Positions 26,027 through 35,237 of a stretch of 64,000 nucleotides of DNA are shown one piece after another (within the stretch, counting starts at the first letter, position 1; every line of letters starts with the position of its first letter). Origin of the DNA: JABDQZ01 sp050049775 (lineage in GTDB: Bacteria; Pseudomonadota; Gammaproteobacteria; Chromatiales; Chromatiaceae); contig JASFVP010000003.1 of assembly GCA_050049775.1 (NCBI GenBank), positions 1-64,000 of the forward strand. Direction: 5' to 3'. The notes under the pieces were generated by a model. That model had not been told where the DNA came from, searched no databases, and was given only the letters and a program-made list of their open reading frames with translations. A program made the position numbers and the translations under genes.

Positions 26027-28563
26027 AACAAACCAGACGTGAATTCATTAAAACCAATGCAATTGCCGCTACGGCTGCAGCTGCCGGGATTACCCTGCCG
26101 GGTGTTACGCAGGCGATGGCGACACCGGATACCGCAATCCGCTGGGACAAGGCGGCCTGCCGTTTCTGCGGCACCGGTTGTTCCGTGCTGGTCGGCACCA
26201 AGGAAGGCAAGGTGGTGGCGACCCAGGGCGATCCGGATGCGCCGGTCAACCGCGGCCTCAACTGCATCAAGGGATATTTCCTGTCAAAGATCATGTACGG
26301 CAAGGACCGGCTGACCCAGCCGTTGCTGCGTAAAAAAGGCGGTGTTTACGACAAGGAAGGCGACTTCGAACCGGTTTCCTGGGAAGAAGCTTTCAGCACC
26401 ATGGCGGACAAGTGGAAAACCGCAATCAAGAAAGACATGGAAAAGAACCAGGGCCTGCCACCGGAAAAAATCACTTCCAGCGTCGGCATGTTCGGTTCCG
26501 GCCAGTGGACCGTCTGGGAAGGTTACGCCGCGTCCAAACTGTACAAGGCCGGTTTCCGCTCCAATAACATCGATCCGAATGCGCGCCACTGTATGGCCTC
26601 GGCGGTCGGCGCCTTCATTCGTGCGTTTGGCGCTGATGAACCGATGGGCTGTTATGACGACCTGGAACACGCCGATGCGTTTGTGCTGTGGGGTTCCAAC
26701 ATGGCGGAGATGCACCCGATCCTGTGGTCACGTCTGACCGACACGCGTCTGACCAAACCGGGTTGCGAAGTGCATGTCCTGTCCACTTTCGAACATCGCA
26801 GTTTTGAACTAGCCGACAATGGCATGATTTTCGAGCCACAGACCGACCTGGCGATTCTCAACTACATCGCCAACTACATCGTGCAGAACGATGCGGTCAA
26901 CTGGGACTTCGTCAACCAGCACGTCAATTTCACCAAAACACCGACCGATATCGGTTACGGTCTGCGTCCGGAAGATGTGCGCGAGAAAAATGCCGCCAAT
27001 GCTGGTAAGGGCAAGCTCACTCCGATCGACTTCGAGGAATACAAGAAAACGCTCGAGCCGTACACGCTGGAGCATGTGGCTGAACTGTCCGGCGTACCGG
27101 CCGAGAAACTCGAGAAACTGGCCAAGCTGTATGCCGATCCGAACAAGAAGGTTGTGTCCTACTGGACCATGGGTTTCAACCAGCACGTGCGTGGCGTCTG
27201 GGTCAACGGCCTGTGCTACAACGTGCATTTGCTGACTGGCAAGATTTCCGAGCCCGGTAACGGTCCGTTCTCGTTGACCGGTCAACCATCCGCCTGCGGT
27301 ACCGCGCGTGAAGTCGGCACTTTTGCGCATCGTTTGCCGGCCGACCTGGTGGTCAAGAAAAAAGAGCATCGCGACTTCTCCGAAAAAGTCTGGAAACTGC
27401 CGGAAGGCACCTTGCCGGGCAAGGTCGGTTTCCATGCCGTACTGCAAAGCCGCATGCTCAAGGACGGCAAGCTCAATTGTTACTGGGTGCAGTGCAACAA
27501 CAACATGCAGGCCGGCCCGAATATCAACGATGAAATGTATCCGGGCTGGCGTAATCCGGCCAACTTCGTCGTGGTATCGGATCCCTATCCGACCGTATCA
27601 GCGACCGCTGCCGACCTGATCCTGCCCACGGCCATGTGGACCGAAAAGGAAGGCGCCTACGGCAACGCCGAGCGTCGCACCCAGTTCTGGCGTCAGCAGG
27701 TCAAGGCGCCTGGCGAATCGCGTTCCGACGTCTGGCAGGTGGTTGAGTTCTCCAAGTATTTCAAGGTCGAGGATGTGTGGCCCCAGGAACTCATCGATAA
27801 GATGCCGGAGCACGCAGGCAAGACTCTGTATGACGTGCTGTATCGCAACGGTCAGGTTGACCAGTATCCGGTACAGAAAGTCACCGACGACCGCGGCAAT
27901 GTTTATGACAACGACGAGATGGAGCATTTCGGCTTTTACCTGCAGAAGGGTCTGTTCGAGGAATACCGTATTTTCGGTACCCAGGGACCGAAGAAAGGCC
28001 ATGACCTCGGCGAATTCGATGCCTATCACAAGGCGCGCGGCCTGCGCTGGCCGGTGGTCAACGGCAAGGAAACCCTGTGGCGTTATCGCGAAGGCTATGA
28101 CCCGTTCGTTGAAGAAGGCAAGGGCATCCAGTTTTACGGTCGCGCCGACGGCAAGGCCAATATCATCACCGCACCGTATGAACCGCCGGCGGAAGCTCCG
28201 GACGACGAATACGATCTGTGGATGACCACCGGTCGTGTCCTGGAGCACTGGCACTCCGGCTCCATGACCCGGCGGGTACCGGAACTTTACCGCGCCGTGC
28301 CGGATGCACTGGTATTCATGCACCCGGAAGATGCCAAGGCGCGCGGCCTGAAACGCGGCATGGCGGCCAAAATTGCCAGCCGTCGTGGCGAGATTGTCTG
28401 CCGTGTCGAAACCCAGGGTCGTAACAAGGTGCCCAAGGGGCTGGTGTTTATCCCGTGGTTTGATGCAAGTCGACTGGTCAACAAGCTGACGCTGGATGCA
28501 ACCGATCCGCTCTCCAAGGAAACCGACTTCAAGAAAAATGCCGTCAAGATCACTCGGGCATAA
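26023..28563 (+). CDS. napA: Periplasmic nitrate reductase catalytic subunit NapA
   Basis: An 846-residue molybdoenzyme that reduces nitrate to nitrite in the periplasm. A twin-arginine signal (TRREFIK) leads to a [4Fe-4S] site (C46, C49, C53, C81) and the Mo-bis-MGD fold; the predicted molybdenum ligand is C190 (NARHCMASAV). The length is close to E. coli NapA (828). The in-frame region upstream of 26023 overlaps napD and is not part of the protein. The enzyme depends on molybdate, which modBC in this window could supply. Confidence 0.96.
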   Translation: MKQTRREFIKTNAIAATAAAAGITLPGVTQAMATPDTAIRWDKAACRFCGTGCSVLVGTKEGKVVATQGDPDAPVNRGLNCIKGYFLSKIMYGKDRLTQPLLRKKGGVYDKEGDFEPVSWEEAFSTMADKWKTAIKKDMEKNQGLPPEKITSSVGMFGSGQWTVWEGYAASKLYKAGFRSNNIDPNARHCMASAVGAFIRAFGADEPMGCYDDLEHADAFVLWGSNMAEMHPILWSRLTDTRLTKPGCEVHVLSTFEHRSFELADNGMIFEPQTDLAILNYIANYIVQNDAVNWDFVNQHVNFTKTPTDIGYGLRPEDVREKNAANAGKGKLTPIDFEEYKKTLEPYTLEHVAELSGVPAEKLEKLAKLYADPNKKVVSYWTMGFNQHVRGVWVNGLCYNVHLLTGKISEPGNGPFSLTGQPSACGTAREVGTFAHRLPADLVVKKKEHRDFSEKVWKLPEGTLPGKVGFHAVLQSRMLKDGKLNCYWVQCNNNMQAGPNINDEMYPGWRNPANFVVVSDPYPTVSATAADLILPTAMWTEKEGAYGNAERRTQFWRQQVKAPGESRSDVWQVVEFSKYFKVEDVWPQELIDKMPEHAGKTLYDVLYRNGQVDQYPVQKVTDDRGNVYDNDEMEHFGFYLQKGLFEEYRIFGTQGPKKGHDLGEFDAYHKARGLRWPVVNGKETLWRYREGYDPFVEEGKGIQFYGRADGKANIITAPYEPPAEAPDDEYDLWMTTGRVLEHWHSGSMTRRVPELYRAVPDALVFMHPEDAKARGLKRGMAAKIASRRGEIVCRVETQGRNKVPKGLVFIPWFDASRLVNKLTLDATDPLSKETDFKKNAVKITRA

Positions 28564-28615
28564 GGTGCAGGCCGGGTGAAAACACCCAGCCTGCCAGCAC
28601 CGGCAAGTAGAAGTC

Positions 28616-29491
28616 ATGAAACAGGATAAAGACACAGCAACTGATATGAATCCGGCGCGTCGCCGCTTTCTGACCGACACCCTGCGCACGGCTTGCGGTG
28701 TCGGTCTGGTGGCGATGACGTTGGGTGTGTATCAGCGTCAGGCGAAAGCCTTGCCGGCGACAGCGATTCGGCCGCCGGGTGTCGCGGATGAAACGGATTT
28801 TCAGGGCGCCTGTATTCGCTGCGGGCTGTGTGTGCGTGATTGTCCGTTCGACACGCTTAAGCTGGCCGAACTCGGTGACGATGTGGCGCTGGGTACGCCG
28901 TATTTCGAAGCGCGCGACATTCCCTGTGAAATGTGTGAAGACATTCCCTGTGTCAAAGCCTGTCCGACCGGCGCACTGGACCCGCAGCTGACCGACATCA
29001 ACGAGTCGCGCATGGGGCTGGCGGTGGTGGTCGATCAGGAAGCCTGTATTGCCTTTCAGGGTCTGCGCTGTGAAGTCTGTTTCAACGTCTGTCCGATTCG
29101 CGGCAAGGCGATCACGCTGAATTATCAACACAACGAACGCAGCGGCAAGCATGCGTTCTTCATTCCCATAGTGCATTCCGATGCCTGTACCGGCTGCGGC
29201 AAATGCGAAAAATCCTGCATCCTTGAAGAAGCCGCCATCAAGGTGTTTCCACTGGCGTTGGCCAAAGGCATGCTGGGCAAGCATTACCGTCTCGGCTGGA
29301 AAGAAAAGCAGGGTGCGGGTGAGGCGCTGGTCACCCCGGACCTGCCGCACCAATACAACCTGCCGGAAGGCGTTACCTATGAACACGGTGGCAAGGGCCT
29401 GATCCAGCAGGCGACACCCGGTGACGTGCCGGCTGAAGCCCTGTTTTCCGACAATCCGCTGGATACGCTCAACCGCAAGGGAGGGCTGTGA
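28616..29491 (+). CDS. napG: Ferredoxin-type quinol-oxidation protein NapG
   Basis: A 291-residue periplasmic protein with a twin-arginine-like signal (ARRRFLTDTLR) and four [4Fe-4S] cluster motifs (CIRCGLCVRDCP, CEMCEDIPCVKACP, CEVCFNVCP, CTGCGKCEKSC). With NapH it forms an alternative quinol dehydrogenase feeding NapC/NapB. The gene follows napA after 52 bases and overlaps napH at TGATG-type junction. Confidence 0.94.
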   Translation: MKQDKDTATDMNPARRRFLTDTLRTACGVGLVAMTLGVYQRQAKALPATAIRPPGVADETDFQGACIRCGLCVRDCPFDTLKLAELGDDVALGTPYFEARDIPCEMCEDIPCVKACPTGALDPQLTDINESRMGLAVVVDQEACIAFQGLRCEVCFNVCPIRGKAITLNYQHNERSGKHAFFIPIVHSDACTGCGKCEKSCILEEAAIKVFPLALAKGMLGKHYRLGWKEKQGAGEALVTPDLPHQYNLPEGVTYEHGGKGLIQQATPGDVPAEALFSDNPLDTLNRKGGL

Positions 29492-30393
29492 TGCAACGCG
29501 GACAGATGCCCGGCACACAAGCGCGTTTGCACAAGGGTGTGCTGAAAGCGAGCAAATACCTGATCCTTAGGCGCATCAGCCAGATTGCACTGCTGGCCCT
29601 GTTCGTTGCAGGTCCCTGGTTTGGTTACTGGATCGTCAAGGGTAATCTGGCTTCCAGTCTGACACTGGATGTGTTGCCGTTGTCCGATCCACTGGTGTTG
29701 TTGCAGTCGCTGTTCGCCGGCCAGCTACCGTTGAAGTCGGCTTTCATTGGTGCGGGTATCGTATTGCTGTTTTACCTGTTGGTCGGCGGGCGCGTGTATT
29801 GTTCCTGGGTGTGTCCGATCAATATCGTTTCTGATACCACCGAATGGCTGCGTGACCGTTTCAATCTGAAGGGCGGGGCGCGTTTTTCCCGCAATGCGCG
29901 TTACTGGCTGCTGGCGGCGATTCTGTTGCTGTCGGCGATCACCGGCAGCATTGCCTGGGAACTGGTTAATCCGGTGTCTATGGTGTATCGCGGCCTGATT
30001 TTCGGCATGGGCATGGCCTGGGGCGTGGTACTGGGTATATTCCTGCTCGATCTGCTGGTCGCGCGCAACGCGTGGTGCGGCCATCTGTGTCCGGTGGGTG
30101 CGTTTTACGGTTTGCTCGGTGAAGCCGCTGTGCTGCGGGTTTCTGCCGCCAACCGGCACAACTGTGATGACTGCATGGACTGCTTTGCGGTGTGTCCCGA
30201 GTCGCAAGTCATCAAACCGGCGCTGAAAGGTGCCGACAAAAACATCGGCCCGGTCATTACCTCCGGCAAGTGCACCAATTGCGGCCGCTGCATCGATGTC
30301 TGCGACCGTGACGTTTTTCACTTTACCACCCGTTTTTCCAACCAAATTCCGGAATCTGCTGGAACTCACAAACAAAGAGAGGTCTCGTCATGA
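29491..30393 (+). CDS. napH: Quinol dehydrogenase membrane subunit NapH
   Basis: A 300-residue inner-membrane protein with four to five membrane helices, two conserved cytoplasmic cysteine motifs (CSWVCPIN, CGHLCPVG) and two [4Fe-4S] ferredoxin motifs at the C-terminus (CDDCMDCFAVCP, CTNCGRCIDVC). It passes quinol electrons to NapG. The ATG at 29491 overlaps the napG stop; a GTG one codon earlier is possible. Its stop overlaps napB. Confidence 0.94.
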   Translation: MQRGQMPGTQARLHKGVLKASKYLILRRISQIALLALFVAGPWFGYWIVKGNLASSLTLDVLPLSDPLVLLQSLFAGQLPLKSAFIGAGIVLLFYLLVGGRVYCSWVCPINIVSDTTEWLRDRFNLKGGARFSRNARYWLLAAILLLSAITGSIAWELVNPVSMVYRGLIFGMGMAWGVVLGIFLLDLLVARNAWCGHLCPVGAFYGLLGEAAVLRVSAANRHNCDDCMDCFAVCPESQVIKPALKGADKNIGPVITSGKCTNCGRCIDVCDRDVFHFTTRFSNQIPESAGTHKQREVSS

Positions 30394-30833
30394 AAAAGAA
30401 CCCAATATCCAGACTGCTGGTTTTTCTGTCCGCAGTGTTTGCCGTGACAGTCGCGACTGCCGAAGTCATGTCGTTACGTGGCGATGTTGTTGAGCGAGAC
30501 AGTTCCGCTCCGGAGATCAAACGTTATTTCAAGGACATGCCGCCGATGCATCGCGACTATCTGCAGCAGCCGCCGCTGATTCCGCACAAGATCGAAGGCT
30601 ACCTGATCAACGTCAAGCACAACAAATGCCTGGGTTGCCACAGCTGGAGCAATTATCAGCAGCATCGCGCCACCAAGATCAGCCAGACACATTTCGAAAG
30701 TCGTGATGGTGCGGTGTTGTCGAATGTTTCTGCACGTCGTTATTTCTGTCTGCAATGCCATGTGCCCCAGACCGATGCCAAGCCGCTGGTGGAAAATACC
30801 TTCGAGCCGGTTGATGTCATGAAAATGCGCTAA
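30390..30833 (+). CDS. napB: Diheme cytochrome c NapB
   Basis: A 147-residue periplasmic electron-transfer subunit of nitrate reductase. A signal peptide is followed by two c-type heme sites (CLGCH at 80-84, CLQCH at 120-124). It takes electrons from NapC and passes them to NapA. Confidence 0.95.
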   Translation: MKKNPISRLLVFLSAVFAVTVATAEVMSLRGDVVERDSSAPEIKRYFKDMPPMHRDYLQQPPLIPHKIEGYLINVKHNKCLGCHSWSNYQQHRATKISQTHFESRDGAVLSNVSARRYFCLQCHVPQTDAKPLVENTFEPVDVMKMR

Positions 30834-30858
30834 CAGCAATCTGCAGCGGGAGATAATA

Positions 30859-31431
30859 ATGAATACACAAAAGAAAGTTGCAGGAGCGTCGATTGGCATA
30901 CTGATCATTGCCTTCATTGTCGGCATCCTGTTCTGGGGTGGTTTTAACTGGGCCATGGAAATGACCAATAACGAGGAATTCTGCATTTCCTGTCACGAGA
31001 TGCGTGACAACGTTTATGCCGAATACGTCAACACCATTCACTACAACAATCGCACCGGTGTGCGCGCCACCTGCCCGGATTGTCACGTACCCAAGGAATG
31101 GGTCTACAAGGTGAAACGCAAGATCCAGGCAACCAACGAGTTGTATCACAAGGCATTGGGTTCGATTGATACCCGTGAGAAGTTCGAGGCCAAGCGCCTG
31201 GAACTGGCGCGCCATGTGTGGGAGGCCATGAAGGAAACCGATTCACGCGAATGCCGTAACTGCCATGATTATGAATCCATGGATTTCATCAAGCAGGGCC
31301 GACGTGGCCATAAGGAGCACGAAGCCGGCTTCGCCAAGGGCATGACCTGTATCGATTGCCATAAAGGTATTGCACACCAGTTGCCGGATATGTACGAGGA
31401 AGATAAAAGCGCTGTGCTGAATGTGCACTAG
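30859..31431 (+). CDS. napC: Tetraheme cytochrome c quinol dehydrogenase NapC
   Basis: A 190-residue NapC/NirT protein: one N-terminal membrane helix (about 8-31) and four CxxCH heme sites at 42-46, 72-76, 132-136 and 164-168. It oxidises membrane quinol and reduces NapB. The operon therefore carries both quinol routes (NapC and NapGH). A strong terminator follows. Confidence 0.95.
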   Translation: MNTQKKVAGASIGILIIAFIVGILFWGGFNWAMEMTNNEEFCISCHEMRDNVYAEYVNTIHYNNRTGVRATCPDCHVPKEWVYKVKRKIQATNELYHKALGSIDTREKFEAKRLELARHVWEAMKETDSRECRNCHDYESMDFIKQGRRGHKEHEAGFAKGMTCIDCHKGIAHQLPDMYEEDKSAVLNVH

Positions 31432-31454
31432 GTTTTGCTGGATGCATCAACATG

Positions 31455-31480
31455 ACTCCCGCTACGGCGGGAGTTTTTTT
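31455..31480 (+). terminator. Terminator of the nap operon
   Basis: A perfect 8-bp stem (31455-31462 with 31467-31474) with a TACG tetraloop is followed by seven T. It closes napFDAGHBC, 23 bases after the napC stop. Confidence 0.92.
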
Positions 31481-31491
31481 ATCCAGCGAAC

Positions 31492-32043
31492 CTACTGGCC
31501 TGATTGCAGCAACTCTATAACAGCTGCATGCTGATTGGCCAGCGCCCAGTCGAGTGCGGTTTTGTGTTCATGATCGCGCAGCTGTTGGTCGGCGCCATGT
31601 TGCAGCAGTAAGCGGACCGCATCAATATGGCCACGCTTGGCGGCCCAGATCAACGCACTCCAGCCTTTGGTTTTTTCCTGCATATTGATATCGGCGCCAG
31701 CAGCCAGTAACAGCGACATGCTGTCAGTGTGATTGTTGGATGCCGCCAGCATCAGTGAGCTGTAACCACCGGCATCAAGCAAGTCCACCGAGGCGCCGGC
31801 GTCGAGTAATTTCTTCACCACAGCCGTGTTGCCATTCAGCGCCGCCTTCATGAGTGCGGTCCAGTCGCAGGCATCGCGCAAATCCGGATTGGCACCGCTG
31901 CTGATGAACGCATCAATGCGCGGCAGGTCGCCGGATTCTGCAGCAATAAAGACATCCGCTTGTGCGGCCTCGTCGGTATGCTCGGAACACCCGGCTGCCA
32001 GCAGGGCAGCGGCGAAAGCCATGGTTACCAATTGGTATTTCAT
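31492..32043 (-). CDS. Ankyrin-repeat lipoprotein
   Basis: A 183-residue predicted lipoprotein (signal peptide with lipobox LAAGC at about residue 19) followed by four to five ankyrin repeats (DWTALMKAALNGN, GYSSLMLAASNNH, GWSALIWAAKRGH, KTALDWALANQH). It likely binds another protein in the periplasm. The start is ATG 32043; a GTG two codons earlier is possible. It is convergent with nap and divergent from the acetyltransferase gene. Partner unknown. Confidence 0.85.
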   Translation of the reverse strand: MKYQLVTMAFAAALLAAGCSEHTDEAAQADVFIAAESGDLPRIDAFISSGANPDLRDACDWTALMKAALNGNTAVVKKLLDAGASVDLLDAGGYSSLMLAASNNHTDSMSLLLAAGADINMQEKTKGWSALIWAAKRGHIDAVRLLLQHGADQQLRDHEHKTALDWALANQHAAVIELLQSGQ

Positions 32044-32203
32044 GAACACAGACTAGTCGCGACAGCAGTATGCTTTCAATGATGCTTCGCAATCTGGCTG
32101 CAACCTTTAATCCGGCGCCGAGGTTTTTCTGGCAATTGGCCTGTCGGCTGTTCATTATTGCAGTGGTGAAACTTACCGGGTCAGCTATTGGGGCAGCACT
32201 CGC

Positions 32204-32647
32204 ATGCAAATAGACAAAGCAACACCGGCGGACATTCCGCAACTCTGCGATCTGCTTGAAGAGCTGTTCAGTCAGGAAGCCGAATTCACACCAGATCGCG
32301 AAAAACAGAGCCGCGCGCTGGCGGAAATCATCGACAATGCCGCAACCGGGGTGATTCTGGTCGCCAGGCAGGCTGACAGGATCATTGCCATGGTGAATCT
32401 GCTCTACACGATTTCAACGGCGCTGGGTGGCCGTGTTGCCCTGCTTGAGGACATGGTAGTGGCACAGGCGCACCGCGGATCGGGTTATGGTTCGGCGTTG
32501 CTGCAACACGCGATTAATGTTGCCCGTGATAATGGTTGCCTGAGGATCAGTCTGCTGACCGATCAGGATAATGCTGCTGCCCGGGCGTTTTACCTGCACC
32601 ACGGTTTTCAGCGTTCCTCGATGCTGCTGTTTCGCCAGTTGCTGTGA
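32204..32647 (+). CDS. GNAT-family N-acetyltransferase
   Basis: A 147-residue GNAT protein with the acetyl-CoA loop VAQAHRGSGYGSALL and the C-terminal DQDNAAARAFYLHHGFQ segment. The N-terminus (MQIDKATPADIPQLCDLL) is typical. The substrate cannot be told from sequence. Confidence 0.86.
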   Translation: MQIDKATPADIPQLCDLLEELFSQEAEFTPDREKQSRALAEIIDNAATGVILVARQADRIIAMVNLLYTISTALGGRVALLEDMVVAQAHRGSGYGSALLQHAINVARDNGCLRISLLTDQDNAAARAFYLHHGFQRSSMLLFRQLL

Positions 32648-32714
32648 TGTCATTTATTTCAGTAAAGGCATCGACAGACGCTGCAGTCTTCGCCCCCATT
32701 CTGTCCGACTCGGC

Positions 32715-32766
32715 TATAATCACCATAGAATTCAACAGGTTTGTTGATGTGGCGGGGTACTATAAT
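32715..32766 (+). promoter_or_regulatory. Possible promoter region before the diguanylate cyclase
   Basis: The 261-base space before the diguanylate cyclase contains two perfect TATAAT hexamers (32715-32720 and 32761-32766). The second has TTGTTG upstream at 32741-32746, but the spacing of 14 is short. No gene is seen in the gap. Confidence 0.35.
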
Positions 32767-32908
32767 TACAGCTATTACCCGGCCATTGCACACAGTGCAT
32801 CTGCAGCCTGCCAGGTTTTAAAACAACAATAAATGATTCGTGACTGTCAGTTGCCGGCTGAACATGGCTGCTTCTAACAGACCCTGATAAGCCGGGAACA
32901 AACAAGCA

Positions 32909-34516
32909 ATGCGCATCAGCCCTATGATCAAAAAGCTGGCGAACGAAAGCAACATCGTGCCGTTGGTGGCAACCACACTGGTTGTTTTCCTTTATCTGCT
33001 GCTGCTCATCTCTTTCAACTATGTGACTTTCCTGCACACCATCGAATCCAATATCCTGCAGGGCGAACTCGATAGCCGCAAAATGCGCCTGATCAGTGAG
33101 CTCATGGAAATCGCCCGCTCCAGGACTCGCATCACCAACCAGATCATCGATCTGGAAGACCGGTTTGAGCAGGATGCATTGAATATCGAGCTGCACAGTC
33201 TTGCCAGTCAGTTTGCCGCATTGCGCGAAGAACTGCTGGGCTTGCAGCTCGACGATACCGAACGGGATATTTTACTGAAAGAACATCCCCAAATTATCGA
33301 GGTGATTTTACCGGCGCAAAGACAGGCGGTGGAGCTGGCGATGAGTGGCAAGGAGGACGAACTGAGGCAGGCGCGCAAAATCCTGTATGAAACCGTTTAC
33401 CCCGGCCAGGGGCGCATGCTGGATTCCCTTGGCAAAATGATCACGCTCGAACAAAGTCGTATTGAAAACCTCGCGAATACCACCCTGGATCTGGCGCGGC
33501 AAACAAGAAGCAATAGCTATATTCTGATCGTTGTGGTGGTCGGCATTATCCTGATCATGTCGGTTTCGCTGGTCATGCACATCAGAAGAATGCAGAAAAA
33601 GCTGATCCTGTCGCACCAGAATCTCGAACAGTCGGTGCGTGATCGTACCGAAGAACTCCGGCAGGCGCGTGATGCCTTGCAGCAGCATGTCGATCTGGTC
33701 GACAAATACGTGATTACCTCACGCACCGATGCGGATGGCATTATCACTTATGCTTCGCAGGCATTTAGCCGTATCTCCCAGTATGAGCAAGCCGAGTTGC
33801 TCGGCAAGGCGCACCGCATTGTCCGCCATCCCGACATGCCGGCATCCCTGTACGATGAGCTGTGGAAAACCATCAAGCAGGGCAAGGTCTGGCATGGTGA
33901 AATAAAAAATCGCGCCAAAGACGGCAGCGCCTACTGGGTGGATGTGATCATCGAGCCGGAGTTCGATGAGGACGGCGGGGTTTGCGGATATATGGCGATC
34001 CGTCAGGACATCACCGACAAAAAGCACATCGAGGAACTGTCGATCACCGATCCGCTGACACAGATTTATAACCGCCTGAAACTCGATGAAAGCTTGCGTA
34101 ATGAAATCGGGCGGGCCAGGCGCTACAGTCATGCGTTGTCGATCATCCTGTTTGATGTGGATCACTTCAAACAGGTCAATGATACCTACGGCCATCAGAC
34201 TGGAGATGATGTGCTGGTCGAAATCGCCACTGTCGTCAAGCAAACGATTCGCAACATCGATGTAGCCGGCCGCTGGGGCGGTGAAGAGTTTCTGGTGATC
34301 TGTCCCGAAACCGGTCAGCAGGGCGCCAGTGAACTGGCGGAACGCTTGCGTGTCGCCATTGCCGGGCATGAGTTTGCCGAGGCGGGACATATATACTGCA
34401 GTTTTGGCGTGGCGACCGCCACGCAAGATCTGTCACACGATGAATTCCTCGCCGAAGCGGATGCTGCTCTGTATCGCGCCAAAAAAACCGGCCGCAATCG
34501 CGTGATTGCGGCCTGA
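32909..34516 (+). CDS. Membrane diguanylate cyclase with PAS domain
   Basis: A 535-residue c-di-GMP synthase. A first membrane helix (about 18-40), a helical periplasmic sensor of about 155 residues, a second helix (about 203-224), a coiled coil, an Aer-like PAS domain (about 262-375, HRIVRHPDMPASL) and a GGDEF domain with active GGEEF at 457-461. The PAS shares its signature with the PAS protein at 12899-13414, suggesting flavin-based redox sensing. It sits alone between the acetyltransferase and modB. Confidence 0.9.
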   Translation: MRISPMIKKLANESNIVPLVATTLVVFLYLLLLISFNYVTFLHTIESNILQGELDSRKMRLISELMEIARSRTRITNQIIDLEDRFEQDALNIELHSLASQFAALREELLGLQLDDTERDILLKEHPQIIEVILPAQRQAVELAMSGKEDELRQARKILYETVYPGQGRMLDSLGKMITLEQSRIENLANTTLDLARQTRSNSYILIVVVVGIILIMSVSLVMHIRRMQKKLILSHQNLEQSVRDRTEELRQARDALQQHVDLVDKYVITSRTDADGIITYASQAFSRISQYEQAELLGKAHRIVRHPDMPASLYDELWKTIKQGKVWHGEIKNRAKDGSAYWVDVIIEPEFDEDGGVCGYMAIRQDITDKKHIEELSITDPLTQIYNRLKLDESLRNEIGRARRYSHALSIILFDVDHFKQVNDTYGHQTGDDVLVEIATVVKQTIRNIDVAGRWGGEEFLVICPETGQQGASELAERLRVAIAGHEFAEAGHIYCSFGVATATQDLSHDEFLAEADAALYRAKKTGRNRVIAA

Positions 34517-34556
34517 ACCATTCCTGCATTCGTGAATGTATTTCGCACAATAAACC

Positions 34557-35237
34557 ATGCTCAGTGAAACAGACCTGCTGGCGCTGGGCGTCACTCTGAA
34601 ACTGGCGTCGATCAGCACGCTGATCCTGTTGTTGCTCGGCACACCACTGGCATGGTGGCTGGCGCACAGTCGCTGGCGTTTCCGCTTCATGCTGGAAGCG
34701 CTGATTGCCTTGCCGCTGGTGTTGCCGCCGACCGTGCTGGGCTTTTACCTGTTGATCGCGCTGAGCCCGAACGGCCCGCTCGGCGGCCTGCTGCAAAGCC
34801 TGGGCGGACAGTCGCTGGCATTTACCTTTACCGGTCTGGTGATCGGTTCGGTGTTTTATTCCTTGCCGTTTGTGGTACAGCCGTTGCAGAACGCATTTGC
34901 CGCGATTGGCCAGCGGCCGCTGGAAGTGGCCGCCAGCCTGCGCGCATCACCGCTGGATGCGTTTTTCACTGTGGCTGTGCCACTGGCGCGCCCGGCATTT
35001 TTCACCGCCGCCGTGCTCGGCTTTGCGCATACCGTCGGTGAGTTTGGCGTGGTGCTCATGATCGGCGGCAATATTCCCGGCGAAACCCAGGTGTTGTCGA
35101 TCGCCATCTACGACCATGTTGAATCGTTGCAGTATACCCAGGCGCACTGGTTGTCCGGCGGATTGCTGTTGTTGTCCTTTGTGCTGCTTATGGCGGTGTA
35201 TGCCCTGAATCGCCGTATACGTCTGGTGCAGCCGTGA
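34557..35237 (+). CDS. modB: Molybdate ABC transporter permease ModB
   Basis: A 226-residue inner-membrane permease with about five membrane helices and the ABC-permease EAA loop (EVAASLRASPLDAFFTVAVP). The start LALGVTLKLASISTLILL and LPLVLPPTVLGFYLL are typical of ModB. modC overlaps its stop. The binding protein modA is not beside it in this window. Confidence 0.93.
   Translation: MLSETDLLALGVTLKLASISTLILLLLGTPLAWWLAHSRWRFRFMLEALIALPLVLPPTVLGFYLLIALSPNGPLGGLLQSLGGQSLAFTFTGLVIGSVFYSLPFVVQPLQNAFAAIGQRPLEVAASLRASPLDAFFTVAVPLARPAFFTAAVLGFAHTVGEFGVVLMIGGNIPGETQVLSIAIYDHVESLQYTQAHWLSGGLLLLSFVLLMAVYALNRRIRLVQP

Noticed and set aside
27598..28689. 363-codon minus-strand open frame
   Set aside because: Antisense to napA and napG; no domain or ribosome-binding site.
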